From: Protopterus annectens | Taxonomy: Eukaryota > Chordata > Ceratodontiformes > Protopteridae | Length of the DNA stretch: 64,000 nt | Assembly: GCF_019279795.1 (NCBI RefSeq) | Contig: NC_056750.1 | Location: 700,435,721 to 700,499,720 of the forward strand | Direction: 5' to 3' | Part shown: positions 1 to 11,164 of the stretch, piece after piece | Numbering within the stretch: position 1 is the stretch's first letter | Layout of the letters: the number at the start of each line of letters is the position of its first letter | Position numbers and translations under genes: made by a program | Notes under the pieces: model-generated | What the model was told of the DNA's origin: nothing | The model's database searches: none | Seen by the model: the letters and a program-made list of their open reading frames with translations, nothing else

Positions 1-691
1 CTCCGACCACATCAACCTTTAGTAAGACTAGATCTCAAAGTGCTTACCATCACATACCCATCATTCAGAAAATATCCAAGGTTTGCTAGATCTGGTTCAC
101 ATTGTCAGTTCTTTCCATTATCTTTGGGCTCTCCACTGCACCTTGAGTGTTAACAAATTGCCAAGTCCTAGTGGTGGTTCCCTGCAGAGTGCAGGGCATC
201 CACATTTTTCCTTATTTAGACAACTTGCTTATTTGTCCAGAGTCTTCTCATAGATGTTTGGAGATCCTAACAGAGGTTCCCAGACTCCTGTCACGTGGGA
301 TTTCACTTGACCTTACAAAAGTCCTAAGTCACACCCTCTCACAAAACTGTCATTTTGAGGTGTCTGATAAATACACTCAGGAAAAAGGCCTTCCTTCCAA
401 GGTAGTAGCTTGCTAGCAGATCTTTTTTGACTTTTTTTCCTCAACAGCTTCAGCCCCTGCAAGAGAATTTCTCAGAATTCTAGGGCTCATGGCATACATG
501 ATCCTCATGATACAGCTTGCCAGATTGCACATGAGAAAAATCCAATGATACCTAAAACAATTCTTGGCCGTAGCACCTGCACTCCTTTGACTTTCAGATT
601 CCTGTCTCCGGGTTTGTGAGGTGAGAATTTCAGTGGTTGAGGGATAAAATGGTTCTCAATCCAGGACTCCCTTTCTCTCATCCAACCCCAG
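1..691 (+). pseudogene. RT domain remnant of DIRS-D
   Basis: With several frame changes, the + strand reads as a DIRS reverse transcriptase: an LDLK motif A relic near 30, a degenerate form of the YQF..LPFGL block near 105-135, a catalytic box relic reading FPYLDN near 207-225 (YLDD in the family), and the thumb motif LARLHMRKIQ near 518-545. The 89-codon frame at 147-416 covers only the catalytic-box part. Many stops and frameshifts make it non-functional. It is older than C1, which interrupts it at 691/692. Confidence 0.65.
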
Positions 692-873
692 ATGTTCTTC
701 GTGTTTCACTGTTGCAGTCATCACATTTGGGTTATCTGCTTGCTGTAGCCCTTAGTTGGCCTGATTTATCAACGTCTTGGGTCCTGCGTCAGTTGCTGTC
801 TCATCTTCCATGACATCAGGTAGTCAGGGGTATAAAGCATGCAGCCGACGTCATTACATCAGTCTTTCTTGCC
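692..873 (+). repeat. Left inverted terminal repeat of DIRS-C1
   Basis: This segment, from about 707 to 873, matches the reverse complement of 5969-6136 over roughly 165 bp, with scattered differences. The first 41 bases (692-732) are also complemented by the first half of the ICR. The repeat contains the putative promoter at 831 and ends at the CTTGCC motif shared by the A and C families. Confidence 0.8.
831..836 (+). promoter_or_regulatory. TATA box in the C1 left ITR
   Basis: TATAAA lies in the ITR about 175 bp upstream of the gag ATG at 1010. The same element is found at the matching place in C2, C3 and A1, which supports a promoter role. Because it lies in an inverted repeat, an antisense copy exists in the right ITR. 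Confidence 0.55.
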
Positions 874-1009
874 ATGTGGTGCCCGAAGCAGAAGCAGTTT
901 GCAAGTGCCAGTCAGCCGACTCCTGAAATTTTTATTTTTGAGTTTCAGAATTTAAGTCTTCAACTAAGTTAAGTACCCTGTTGAGGAAAATTTTTCTTGC
1001 TCTAAACCA

Positions 1010-2646
1010 ATGTCCGTAAAAGTTAATTATATTTCTTGTGGAAAACAAATACCTTATAAAGATTTTCATTCGTACTGCATTCCTTGCTTATGCCCTGACC
1101 ACAACGTACCTCACTGTTGGTTTTGTGCCTTATTTAAACAACAAACTACTCGTCGTCGATTTATTTACACTTCTAAATATTTTGGTACACGGCTCAATTA
1201 TCTAGATATGGCTTCGGTAAGCCACCCGACTACCAGTATTCTGAAAAAATGCAAAGCTAAAGGCAGACAGACCGCATAGATCCAAAGCTGCCGATGGTGC
1301 TTCTTCTAAGCAAGTCGCCAGTTTGCCGGTACTCAGTGAGGCGCTTTCGCAGCTCCTGATACCCACTACTTCAGATTCGCAGGCCTCTACTGAGACTCAT
1401 TTGGAGTCCGGTATGCCGTGAGATGCTTCAACTGTGGAACCTGTAGATGTCTCTACCTTTTATGGATCCGGAGCCACTGTGCAGGCACCGGCTTCTGAGG
1501 GTGTATTCAGGCCTACTAATTTGCATATTAAACCAATGCCATCTTTTTCTTCTAGGCCTAAAACTCGATCCATGCCTAGAAAACCAAAGCCCCAGACCCG
1601 CATGGTCAGGCCTCCATGCCTAAAAACAAACGATAAGAATGGCTGAAGACCTTATTACTCTAATCAGGGGAAGCCACCCTTCACCCTCTAAGAGACCTAG
1701 GACTGAGTTTACTTATGATTCTTCTGATCAGGATTCTAAAATTTCTGTTGCCTGTGATAACCAGGATTTACCTTTATCTACCTATGAGGATTCTGATGCA
1801 GAGGACTCTATTACCTCTGCTTCCCCTCCAGAGGATTTCTCTTTTGGTGAAACCTTGCATACTCTTGGGGAGCATTTTCTCTGGGAAAGCCAGGATTACT
1901 CTGACTCTAAAAAGAGGCTTGGGTATTTCATACTCCTGCCACAACACAGGCCTTTAGCTATCCCCCCCTGTACTGGACATTGTATATGATGCCTTTTCGG
2001 AATCTATCTTGGCCCCTGACTCCTTGCCTCCTGCTCCCAGAAAACCTGATAGATATTACAGGGTTCCTGACTCTCACAAGTTCCTCTTTAAAAATCTTAC
2101 TGCGGATCCTGAGACCATTTCACAGGGACCCAAGGGTATTAAGGCTACTACTGCCAAAAATCCAGCCCCCTCTGATAGATATTCCAGGGTGCTGGATAGA
2201 TGGGTAAGAATGTATACACTTCTGCAACCTTGGCCATTAGGGCCTTAAACTGCCAGTTTCATATGTTGAAGTATCAGCAGCATATTATTGGATTGCTTAA
2301 ACAGAAAATGATGTTGATTCCTGACTGTGCTGAAAATAAAGGTTTACAGGATTTAACGCATTCTGCTGAACAAGTTGGAAAACATACTTTGCAAAGTGGT
2401 TTTGATTCACTAGCGGCATCTTGCAGGGTTGCCGTCACTTCGTCTGTACTTAGATGGCATGCTTGGCTTAAGGAGCAATCTTTGCCAGATAATGTTAAAG
2501 CTAAATTTCTGGATGCTCCCCTAAACCAAGACTGCCCGTTTGTCAACAAAGCAGTAGTACTTAAAAAGATGGAGGAAAAAGCTAAATCTATGCAAACTGT
2601 TAAAGATTTCCTGCAACTACAGCCTCACAGATTTAGTAGGCATTGA
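1010..2646 (+). pseudogene. Gag of DIRS-C1, broken
   Basis: Starts at the ATG at 1010, the same position relative to the leader as in A1. The N-terminus has a Cys/His zinc-binding module (CGKQIP...CIPC...H...CWFC) of the kind seen in all DIRS gags here. Later parts appear as separate open pieces in shifted frames: an acidic Ser-rich region, the AEDLITLIRGS motif (about 1640-1672), the EDFSFGETLHTL block, a stretch corresponding to YYRVPEAHK, and the KSMQTVKDFLQ block before a stop at 2644-2646. At least four frame changes separate them. Gag is expected to coat the RNA; this copy cannot be translated whole. Confidence 0.8.
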
Positions 2647-2802
2647 CACTCTAAAAAGTGGTCCTTTCTTGCCTCTTCCAAGCCTTCTCAATCCAAACCC
2701 AGAACCAGCAGAACACCCAGGCTTCAGTCCCAAGGTACTCGCAGGACTAAGCAGTGGGGGTCTCCCACTTCCAAAGCAGGGAGTGGTAAGACCCCCCCCC
2801 CC

Positions 2803-4610
2803 ATGGTATACTGTCTCAATGACTTGACTTTAAATCTTCCAAGCCCTACACAACTGACTGTTCCTTTAGGGGGAAAGATTGCCCTGCAGGCAAAAAATTG
2901 TAAATTCATTACTCGGGACAAATGGGTTTCAAATATAGTTTCCCAAGGATACAGATTCCACTTTCACTCCTTACCAACCCGCAACGGTTGGCCAGAGCTA
3001 CCCCCAAATCAATGGGCAGAGGCTCAAAAGCAAATTCTCTGTCTCAAGCATCAGGGCCATTCAACCTGTTTCAGAAGAGAAAAGGGGGCAAGGTTTCTAC
3101 TCAAGACTTTTTCTGGTGCCCAGAAAAGACAACTCCTGGTGTCCTATCCTGGACATCTCTACCCTAAACACTTTTTTGGTGATCCCAAAATTCAAGATGT
3201 TAACTCTTAACCAGCTGCTTCCTATGCTAGGCAAGGATGCCTGATTGGCAGTACTGGATTTAAAGGAAGCCTACCTGCGCATCCCAATAAGGGAATCTTG
3301 CAGAAGATAACTACGCTTCAAAGCAGGCTACATGTACTATCAGTTCTCTGCACTGCCCTTTGGATTATCTACTGTGCCCAGGGTATTCACAAAGTGCCTA
3401 GCTCTAGTCATTGCATTTTGCAGACAAAGAAATATAACCATACCTGGACGATTGTCTAATTCAGGCAGAAAGCCAGGACAGACTATTGAATCATCTGGCT
3501 TTGGACAGAAATTGCTAACTTCTCTGGGGTACACCATAAATGAAAAGAAATCACATCTTGTGCCCTGCCAACAAGTTGTATTCCTGGGAGCAAGCTTGAA
3601 TACAACTTCCCAGATGACTTTCCTCATGCCAGAGAGAGAAGTTCATTTGACAGTCTCCTTCAAACCACTGGCCACAAAGACCCAGCTGTCTGCAAGGAAA
3701 ATACTGCAAGCCCTGGGGTTCATGGCCTCCTGCATTATCCTGATTCCATATGCAAGACTGCATGTGATGAAACTACAGTGGTATCTAAAAAGCCTATTGT
3801 GTCAAAATTCCCAGGATCTAGAAGCAATGATTCCCATCATACCTTGTCTACAGATAGTTCCTTTGGTGGGCAGAGACCTGCCACCAAAACACGGGACTGC
3901 CATTCACTCTACCCCCTGCCGCCCAAACCCTAACAGACGCATCAGACTATGCATGGCGGGCTCACTTGGCAGGGAAGTGCATTCAGGGCAAATGGAACCC
4001 AAGTTAAATGCACCTGCATATCAATCAAAAAGAAATGTTAGCTGTACAGAATGCTCTGACAGTCTTCAAGGACCACATTCTTCCAGGACAATTAATGGTA
4101 AAGACGGACAAACACCCCTGTTATGTGGTACAGAAACAAGCAGGGGGGAACCCACTCATACCCTCTGCACACTATCCATGGCTCTGTGGAACACAGCCTT
4201 GAGCTACGAAGTGCACCTACAGGCTCAATTCCTGCCAGGAAAGCTAAATACACTGGCGGATGAACTAAGCAGAAATCTCATAGACACACGAGTGGAAACT
4301 GAAACCAAAGATATTCAACGTGTTGAGAAACAAATGGGGAGCCCAGGTATAGACCTGTTTGCCTCACCCCAGAACTACCAATTGGACAAATTTTGCACAA
4401 AGACTCCCACAAGCAAGCTTGGAAAGTTGATGTCCTGTCCTCCTGGAAAGACCCATCAGTTTATACCTTTCCCCCTCTGCCTCTCCTCTCCAAGGCACTA
4501 CTAAAGATCAAACAGGACAAACCAAGGATGATACTGATTGCACCAGACTGGCCATGCCAACAATGGTACCCCCTTTTGTGCAGTGTGTCACTGCTGGCAC
4601 CATGACACCT
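2803..4610 (+). pseudogene. RT and RNase H of DIRS-C1, broken
   Basis: Follows an 11-C run; an ATG at 2803 opens the pol frame (MVYCLNDL), the same start found in C3. The PLGGK block, the TRDKWV block, the LDLKEAYL motif A (about 3257-3280, read through a stop), YQFSALPFGL (3340-3369) and the YLDD box near 3444-3455 are all visible. A short deletion just before YLDD shifts the frame. The RT thumb, then RNase H (TDASDYAW near 3930, QKEMLAV near 4027, LADELSR near 4255) and the DLFASP block follow. The longest open piece (3332-4504, 390 codons) mixes true and shifted frames. Confidence 0.8.
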
Positions 4611-4679
4611 GTCTCAGACCCCTGCCCTGCTGTCTCAGCAGGAAAGCCAGATTCTGCACCCACAGCTTCAAACCCTGAA

Positions 4680-5725
4680 CCTGGCAGCCTGGCTAATTAT
4701 CTGATCTCTCCATTACCATCCCTCAGTAGGCAAGTGTTGGATGTCATTCTGGAGGCAAGGAGGCCTAGTAGTAGAAAATCCTATGCTGAAAAATTGAAAA
4801 GATTCTGTTCCTGGAACCAAACTCTGGATGGGCACAGCAGTGCTTAATTTACCTCAGATTCTTCAATACTTAACTGAGATGCTTCACAAGGGCCTTTCCT
4901 TTTCCTCCATCAAAATTCATGCCTCAACCATTTCAGCATATTACAACACAGAACCCACCCCTCTTCTCTCACCCACTGCTGAAGCAGTTCCTCAGAGGGG
5001 CCAAAAAAAGACCACCCAGGAGAGCCCCTACTCCAGCCTGGTACCTTAACTTTGTATTGGAAAAACTCACTCTACCTCCTTTTGAGCCAGCTGCAAATGC
5101 AGAATTGAAATTCCTTTCTTGGAAAACAGCCTTCCTTTTAGCCTTCACTTCAGCAAGAAGGGTGTCTGAATTGCAGACCCTCATGGCAGTGGAGCCTTTC
5201 ATCATTTTTCATGTGGACAGTGTCCCTCAGGACCAATCCCTCCTTCATGCCTAAAGTGGTATCCAGTGTGGCCCTTAATCAGTCCATTCATTTGCCAACC
5301 TTCTTTTTGAATCCACAGAACAAAGGGGAATGAATACTGCACTCCTTAGATGTGCACAGACAACTTAGATTTTATTTGGACAGGACTAAAACTCTCAAGA
5401 ATCTGAACAGCTGCTGGTTGCATTTGCTGCAGGGGCAGAGGGGAAGGCCATTTCAAAGTAAACCATTTCTAAATGGATAGGCCATTGCATTCATTTCTGT
5501 TATAAGCACCATGATGGAAAACCTACCCCACTCAACCAGGGTTGCATCTACCTCTGCAGCCTTTCTCAGAGGTGTCCCTACCAGGGACATCTTAGAAGCT
5601 GCTACTGGGTGTTCTGTACATACCTTCATCAAGCATTACCATTTGCCAATTTTCTCTAAATCCAGAGCTGGCTTTGCCACTGCAGTTTTGCAGGGCCTTA
5701 TAGCTGGTCCTAATCTACCCAAATG
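4680..5725 (+). pseudogene. Tyrosine recombinase of DIRS-C1, broken
   Basis: The YR would integrate the circular DNA copy. Its N-terminal part reads VLDVILEARRPSSRKSY near 4735. The first catalytic Arg block (TSARRVSELQ) is near 5148, the HSTR box at 5529-5540, and the HTFIKHY box with the candidate nucleophilic Tyr codon at 5637-5639. At least three frameshifts break the frame (near 4790, 5000 and 5320-5470). The RH and YR reading frames differ, as in the other copies. Confidence 0.8.
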
Positions 5726-5818
5726 TGATGACTGCAACAGTGAAACACGAAGAACATAGTACAATTGTGTACACTTACTATAAATGTAGAAGTTCGAGTG
5801 TATTCAGTGTTGCAGTCC
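5717..5818 (+). repeat. Internal complementary region (ICR) of DIRS-C1
   Basis: Bases 5717-5757 are the reverse complement of the left terminus 692-732. Bases 5758-5818 match, with some changes, the reverse complement of the right terminus ending at 6181. The point where the halves meet (5757/5758) defines both ends of the element. In DIRS replication models this region aligns the two ends for circle formation. Confidence 0.82.
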
Positions 5819-5968
5819 TAGTTACCCTCCCTCTAGCCCCCTAACTTCTATTGGCTACACCTCTATTCTTGCTTACTGCGCTTAAAGCTTTTTGGTGTAT
5901 TTGCTTTTTTGTTGGAGGTGTAACCTTGTATATATGATCGCTTCCCATTATGGGGGCACCTGACATGG

Positions 5969-6181
5969 GGCAAGAAAAAATTATCTAATGGCATCAGCTG
6001 CATGCTTTATACCCCTGACTACCTGACGTCATGGAAGATGAGACAGCAACCAGTGCAGGACCCAAGACTTTGATAATCAGGCCGACTGAGGGCTACTGCA
6101 AGCAGATAACCCAAATGTGATGACTGCAACAGTGAATACACTCAAACATCTACATTTATGTTAAGTGTACACAACTGTACT
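5969..6181 (+). repeat. Right inverted terminal repeat and terminus of DIRS-C1
   Basis: 5969-6136 is the inverted partner of the left ITR, including the reversed TATA element. The last 45 bases (about 6137-6181) are unique to this end and are complemented only by the second half of the ICR, the usual asymmetric DIRS terminus. Confidence 0.8.
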
Positions 6182-6838
6182 TTGTCTGTTCAGATGGACT
6201 CTTTGGATTTTGCTAGGGGTGCAGTGTCAATGAAAGTAAAATTACAAGGTTTGTGGGACTGTTCAGATCAGCCTAACCACATAAGCATCAAGGAAATGCT
6301 AGCAATGATTCATGCTTTGAAAACTGTACACCATCTATAGGCTCCAGACCCTTTACATGTGGTTACAGACCATACCGCAGTGATGTGGTGTCTCCTCAAA
6401 CAAGGCGATACAAGGTCATACCCTCTTTGCTGATTGGCAGTGATGGGTTAACACTTCAGCATTCTTTGACTCTTTAGGCCTCCGACATTCTGTCAGAGCA
6501 AAACATTGCAGCAGGTATACTCGGCAGGTTCTGGATAGATGCTCTTGAGGGGAAACTCAAGCCAGGCGTGTTCCAGAACTTTATCAAGATGTGGAGAACA
6601 CCTAGGTCTGTTCATCTCCTTGCAAAGCAGACAGTTTGAAAACTTCTGTTGAGACATCCATGTAGCCAACCATAGAGAACAAATATTCTGTCATTCCCTT
6701 GGGTGGGAATGTTCCTGTCTGCTTCCCCCTTTCCTTTGACCTTCAAGGTACTTCTAAAGATTCCGAAAGAATTACCAAAAATCATTTTGGTGACTCCTTT
6801 GTGTGAAAGCAAAATTGGTTTTCCATTATTATGGAATT
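6182..6838 (+). pseudogene. RNase H remnant of DIRS-D
   Basis: Reads on from the RT thumb found left of C1. A decayed TDAS-like start at about 6195, an ISIKEMLAMIHAL helix (near 6282-6320) with the expected Glu, then a TDHTAVMW..LKQGDTRSYPLC strand (near 6366-6432) correspond to RNase H. Later bases (to about 6830) match the LLKI....II...P block that follows RH in the other DIRS copies. Stops and frame changes are frequent. The segment ends against CR1-1. Confidence 0.65.
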
Positions 6839-7682
6839 AGCACAAGGAGAGTGTGATACATCCCAGCATCTCCAGCATGTTCTGTTGATTGCGGTAATGA
6901 AGTTGATGTCTCTGGAGCATGTGGTGTGGAGGGATTGGGATTTCTTTAGATGTAGCATTTTTAACAGAGCTGGGTCAGACATGGCTTTGTAAGTCAAGCA
7001 GAGATAGCCTATAAGTAGGTGATATGAGGCAGAATAGTATATAGGACAAGTGTGTAAGACCTAGGATCCTCTTTTTGAGGTACTTTTGTGGCCTCTCCAG
7101 TTGTTGCAGGTGTCTAGTGAGGTACATGCCAAATGGAGCATTGTACTAGATTGGCCTAATGAGGGAAGAGTAGAGGGAGACAATGACCTCTTTCTTCCTG
7201 GTTGCAAAACCTTTAGTAATGAGATGTGCCACATAGAAGGACTTTCTGATCACAGTGGCAATGTGGTGGTCAAAAGAGAGGCTGCTGTCAACCTGTGTTC
7301 CTAGATCTCTTATAACACCTTGTGTGTTCAGTGGGCTACCATCGATGTGGTAATTCATGGGAACCGGGTTGTTCCCAAAGTGGGTGACAGATTTTTGGCA
7401 TTGAGCTTAAGGTCATGGTTTCTGACACCAGTTGTTGGTCTCATTGAGGCCTTTCTGTAGGATGTCAACATCACTTGGGGAGTAAATAATAGTACCCAAC
7501 TTGCAATCGTCTGCAAACTGTCAGCCAGAGTCCCTTTGTGTTGGCCTGGACTTCAGAGAAGTAGATAAATAGGAGAGGATGCAGAACCGAACTTTGTGGG
7601 ACTACACTTGACTGGCTGGCAGTCTGATTTGGAGTCAGCTACTTTCACACTGTGGGTTCTATCTGTGATCCAGTTTGTAACC
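6839..7682 (-). pseudogene. RT C-terminal half of CR1-1
   Basis: Minus-strand pieces match the last third of CR1 ORF2: a decayed VPQGSVLGP-like region (near 7610-7560), a degenerate FADD region near 7510, GVIRDLGTQVDSSLSFDHH (about 7320-7260), RKSFYVAHLITKGF, LYSSLIRP, and YKAMSDPALLKMLHLKKS near 6990-6937. Several stops and frame breaks; the end of the protein is missing. It is older in appearance than CR1-3/4/5. Confidence 0.78.
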
Positions 7683-7689
7683 ATCATCA

Positions 7690-9480
7690 TCCCCCTTTTT
7701 CACATTTTTTTCCTAAATGGGGTTGGGGTATTGTATTAACTGTCACCAACCCCCGATTCAGTGCCACACTCCTGCCTTCAACACTTATGCCTGTCACAGA
7801 TCTTCTTTCACACAATCCATCCACCTCTGCTGGACGTCTTCGCTTCCTCTTACCTTCTTCCTGTCTGTCCCAAATCTTCCTCACCAGATTGTCTTCTGCT
7901 TTTCTACACGTGTACTCAAGCCATCATAATCTGTTCTCTTTGATCTTTTCTGCAGTTGAAGCTACTTTGGCTTCTGCTCCTATGTCCTCATTTCTTCATC
8001 TGTCCCACAGTGTTGCATCTCATCACCTTTCTCAGGCACTTCATTTCCATCACCTCTAGCTTCTTCAGCTGTTCTGCCTTTACTGCCCTGGTTTCTGTAT
8101 CATACAGTAGTACTGGTCGCACCACTGTCTTGCACACCGTACTTTTCTGCAGCTTTGGCATTCTTCTGTCATAGATTACCCTTGATACTCAATGCCAGTT
8201 GGCTGCAGCCCCTCTGATTTTAGCTTTGACCTCTTCATTCAGACTACCCTTCTCCTCAACTACTCCTCCCAGATACTTGAAACTGTTTACCTGTTCCACT
8301 ATCTTCCCTTCTATCTCTATTCAAAGATTCTTATGATTTCCCCAATTTGCTGCCATTACCACTGTCTTATCTGTGCTTAGTTTCACCCCATGTGCCTTTT
8401 ATGGATTTACATTCCATTCTCCTATCCTTTGCTGAAGTTCTAGCTCAGAGTTTGCCTGTATTGCCACATCGTCTCCATACAGCAGCTTTGTTGATCTGTC
8501 CTCTCCTACCTGTTTGCTAATCTAGTCCATCACCAGTATGAACAACAGTGGGCTCAGAGCTGAACCCTTATGTACACCCACACCCACTGGGAACCTCTCT
8601 GTGAGGCCAAACACTGTTTGTCCTTGAGTCATTGGGTCCTTGTACATAGTCTGCACTAATTCTACCAATGTTTCTGTGACTTAAAACCACCGCAGTACTG
8701 CCCAGATCAGCTTTCTTGGGACCTTGTCATATGCTTTCTCCAAGTCTAGGAATGCCCGGTTGAACACTCATCTCATCTCTAGCTTCTTCTCAAGTATTTG
8801 TCTCAATGCAAACATCAGGTCAGTTGTGCTGCATCCAGATTTGAATCCAAACTGCTCATCTCCTATCTTACGTTCTACTACTCTGTGTATCCATTTATCA
8901 ATCACCATCTACAGAACTTTCATGCAATGTGATAGGAGTTTGATGCCTCTGTAGTGCCCACAGTTATGGATGTCCCCTTTGGCCTTGTACACTGGCCACG
9001 AGTATGCTTATTCTCCAGTCGTCTGTGATATACCTTTCTCTCCACACTGCTATTAGTACCCTCAGGAGCCATTTCTCCTCTATCTCATCCAGCATCTATC
9101 ATATCTGCTGTGACCTCATCTGAGCCTGCTGCTTTCCCTGACTTCATCTTGCTTAGTGCTGTTCTTACTTCTAGGGTGGGCTCCTCCTCTTCTCCTCTCA
9201 TCATAGACTATTTCTGGGCAGTACAGCTTCTGTGGGGTTTACTTCATTCAGATGCTGCTGGAAATACTCCTTTCTTCTGCCTGTGATGTCCTCTGTGCTG
9301 GTGAGCAGGTTTTTGCTGGCATCCCTTATGAAGGGTGCCTGACTCTCTTTTTTTATCTTTCTGTCTTTGCCATGCAACCTGATATAGTTTTTGTGCCCTT
9401 TACTGAGTCACTTTACAGAAGTTGGTACAGTGCCTCCGATGCCCTACACTTTGCTATTGCAACTTCTTTCATCGCTTTGT
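7690..9480 (-). pseudogene. RT of the RTE-like LINE, broken
   Basis: Reading the minus strand downward: an RT region with a decayed LHQGSALSPLLF-type motif B near 8590-8550, a degenerate (F/Y)GDD catalytic box near 8490, AFKYLGG/SFKYLGG near 8290-8270, and a C-terminal VKTVVRPVLLYG-type strand near 8140-8110. Stops and frame changes are common, and no open piece exceeds about 80 codons on this strand. It would copy its own RNA at the nicked target. The region 9480-9980 between RT and endonuclease is a linker with no recognisable motif. Confidence 0.6.
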
Positions 9481-9981
9481 TAGCCAACCAGTAGTCCTTC
9501 CTAGTCTGGCCAGTCTTTTCTGTCTCGCACTTCTTCCTGCACTCCTTTTTTTTTTTGATGACTTCCTGGACTTCTGCAGTCCACTATCAGCTTTCCTTAT
9601 GTACATTATTTCCATACCTGGCTCAGCCACATATCTTTACTATAGTCCTAACACATGGTATTTTTAGGCATGGCCATTTTTCTTCAACTCCACCTATTTC
9701 CTCCTCTTCTTGGGGTGCTAGAGGCCTTAGTAATTCCTTGAACCATTGTATTTCTCTCCAGTCAACTTCCAGGGCTTCAGCCTGGTCTCTGTTGACCTTA
9801 GAGCCTTCTCTGACCACTGGTTGCAGTTGATTGTGGCAACTAGTGGTTTATGCTGTGGGAAGACTTTTTCACTGGGGATGACTTTGCAGTCATGGATTCT
9901 GCTCCAGTGCCTTTTCCTTACTATGAGGAAGTCTACATGAGTTGCATGTTGACTACTCTTGTATGTGATCTTGTGACTGCC

Positions 9982-10545
9982 TCAGTTTCTGAACCATGTG
10001 TTGGCTACTATCAAGCCATTTACTAGACAGAAGTCCAGAATAGCTTCTCCTTCTTTATTCCTGTTGCCCCACCCATGTGGACCCAGGCAGTCCTCATATC
10101 CTGTTCTGTCTGTCCCGATATGTGCATTCAAGTCACCCATTATCAACACCAATTCATGTTGTCCTGCTTTATCTAGTAGGTCCTGCAACTGCTGTCTGAA
10201 TGCATTCTTTTCCTCACTATCACAACCCTGCTGTGGGGCATAGGCTGAGATTATGAATACTGCCCTATCATTACACTGGAGTCTGACTGCCATGAGTTTA
10301 TTAATTCTGATAATATGCCTTACTGCCTTCTTAAGCCTCTCACCACAATTCCTACACCATTTCTAGCCTGCCTTCCACCTGCGTAGTAGACCCTGGATCC
10401 AAAGCCATGTGGCTTTGCTGCACTGCCCTTCCATCTTATCTCCTGCATACATAGTATATCCAGCCTCCCGTATCATGTCATCTACTTCCAAGCTGCATCC
10501 TACTCAGTGAACCTACATTAAGCATAGCAATTCTCAGTTCATGTT
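9982..10545 (-). pseudogene. Endonuclease domain of the RTE-like LINE
   Basis: An open minus-strand piece of 103 codons (10293-9982) shows an AP-endonuclease-like fold: ISAYAPQQG near its start, a GDLNAHIG metal-site motif (about 10137-10114) and an EGEAILDFC block. Upstream to about 10545 a decayed RIAMLNVGSL strand marks the domain start. It nicks target DNA to prime reverse transcription. Final catalytic SDH is not in this open piece; the segment from 9982 down is out of frame. Confidence 0.7.
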
Positions 10546-11158
10546 TGGCAAGTTGGTTGATTTTACATCCAGTTTTTGCTCAACAGAGCTATCCCAGGTA
10601 ACCCAGGCTGGGCAACTAGACACTGGCCAGCCAATAGCTTATTGCCCCAGGGCTGCTGGGTTTTGGTTTTATGGCAGGCACACACTGGTCAATAGGGGCA
10701 CATGTACTCCTCCCACCATTAGCATGGTCCAGTGCCATGGGTCAGAGTAGGCTGGGTCCTCAATCCACTTATCACCGTTGACTACCCATGCCCATTTTTG
10801 GCGACATTAGTCAACATGACCGAATCACCTAGAGCCATATTTTACACCATTGAGTGGCTAGCCCTGCCACTGCACGCAATCTGTCATCCATGTTCTCCTA
10901 TCTTGAGGATTCTGCACACTGCAGTAGATGCCCAAAGCGGGTGGTCTGTACAACTTTTCCCCCTATAGGGCATCATGTAGTCTGTGCTGCTGCCCACAGC
11001 TCCATGCATTGGTGAGTTTGAGATGGAAACACTCAGCATGTTTTTCAGACATGGGAAAAACCCCATGGAAACGCAGGGAGAATATGCAAACTCCAAACAG
11101 GCATTGGTCAGAGGTCAGGATCCAACCTTGTGCATGGGAGATGAAGACCTTAACCACT
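10546..11158 (-). other. 5' region of the RTE-like LINE, no clear ORF
   Basis: About 600 bp upstream of the endonuclease with no convincing coding pattern. It contains a stretch at 11077-11101 (+ strand GAGAATATGCAAACTCC) that resembles a motif I know from many fish and amphibian repeats, so part of this may be an older repeat carried as the 5' UTR. I cannot separate the two by eye. Confidence 0.4.
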
Positions 11159-11164
11159 AACCCA

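Larger units (their letters stand above)
692..6181 (+). mobile_element. DIRS-C1, full-length but decayed DIRS retrotransposon
   Basis: A 5490-bp element with every DIRS landmark in order: left ITR, gag, RT-RH, YR, ICR, right ITR. The left terminus begins ATGTTCTTCG at 692. The right terminus ends GTACT at 6181. Both ends are set by the ICR at 5717-5818, whose two halves complement them. There is no integrase and no direct LTR. All three coding regions are broken by stops and frameshifts. It sits inside DIRS-D with no target duplication that I can see. Confidence 0.88.
1..6838 (+). mobile_element. DIRS-D, old DIRS retrotransposon fragment split by DIRS-C1
   Basis: A badly decayed DIRS-type element lies on both sides of the C1 insertion. 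The left part (1-691) holds the reverse transcriptase and its thumb; the right part (6182 to about 6838) continues with RNase H and the conserved segment after it. The domain order is continuous across the gap, so C1 landed between RT and RNase H. The start lies outside the window, and the right end is lost at the junction with CR1-1. It resembles family B (an aromatic-PYLD catalytic box, LARLHMR thumb motif) more than A or C. The right boundary is good to about 20 bp. Confidence 0.7.
7683..11158 (-). mobile_element. RTE-like LINE inserted in CR1-1
   Basis: A minus-strand non-LTR element with an apurinic-type endonuclease followed by RT and no RNase H. The 3' end at about 7683 carries a short GAT trinucleotide tail (ATCATCATC on the + strand at 7682-7690), as is usual for RTE-clade elements. 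The sequences resemble a widespread vertebrate family with a GLHQGSALSPFLF-type motif B. The outer parts of CR1-1 fit together across it, and an AACC(C/A) sequence on both sides may be a target duplication. Clade assignment is tentative; the 5' limit is good to about 20 bp. Confidence 0.7.
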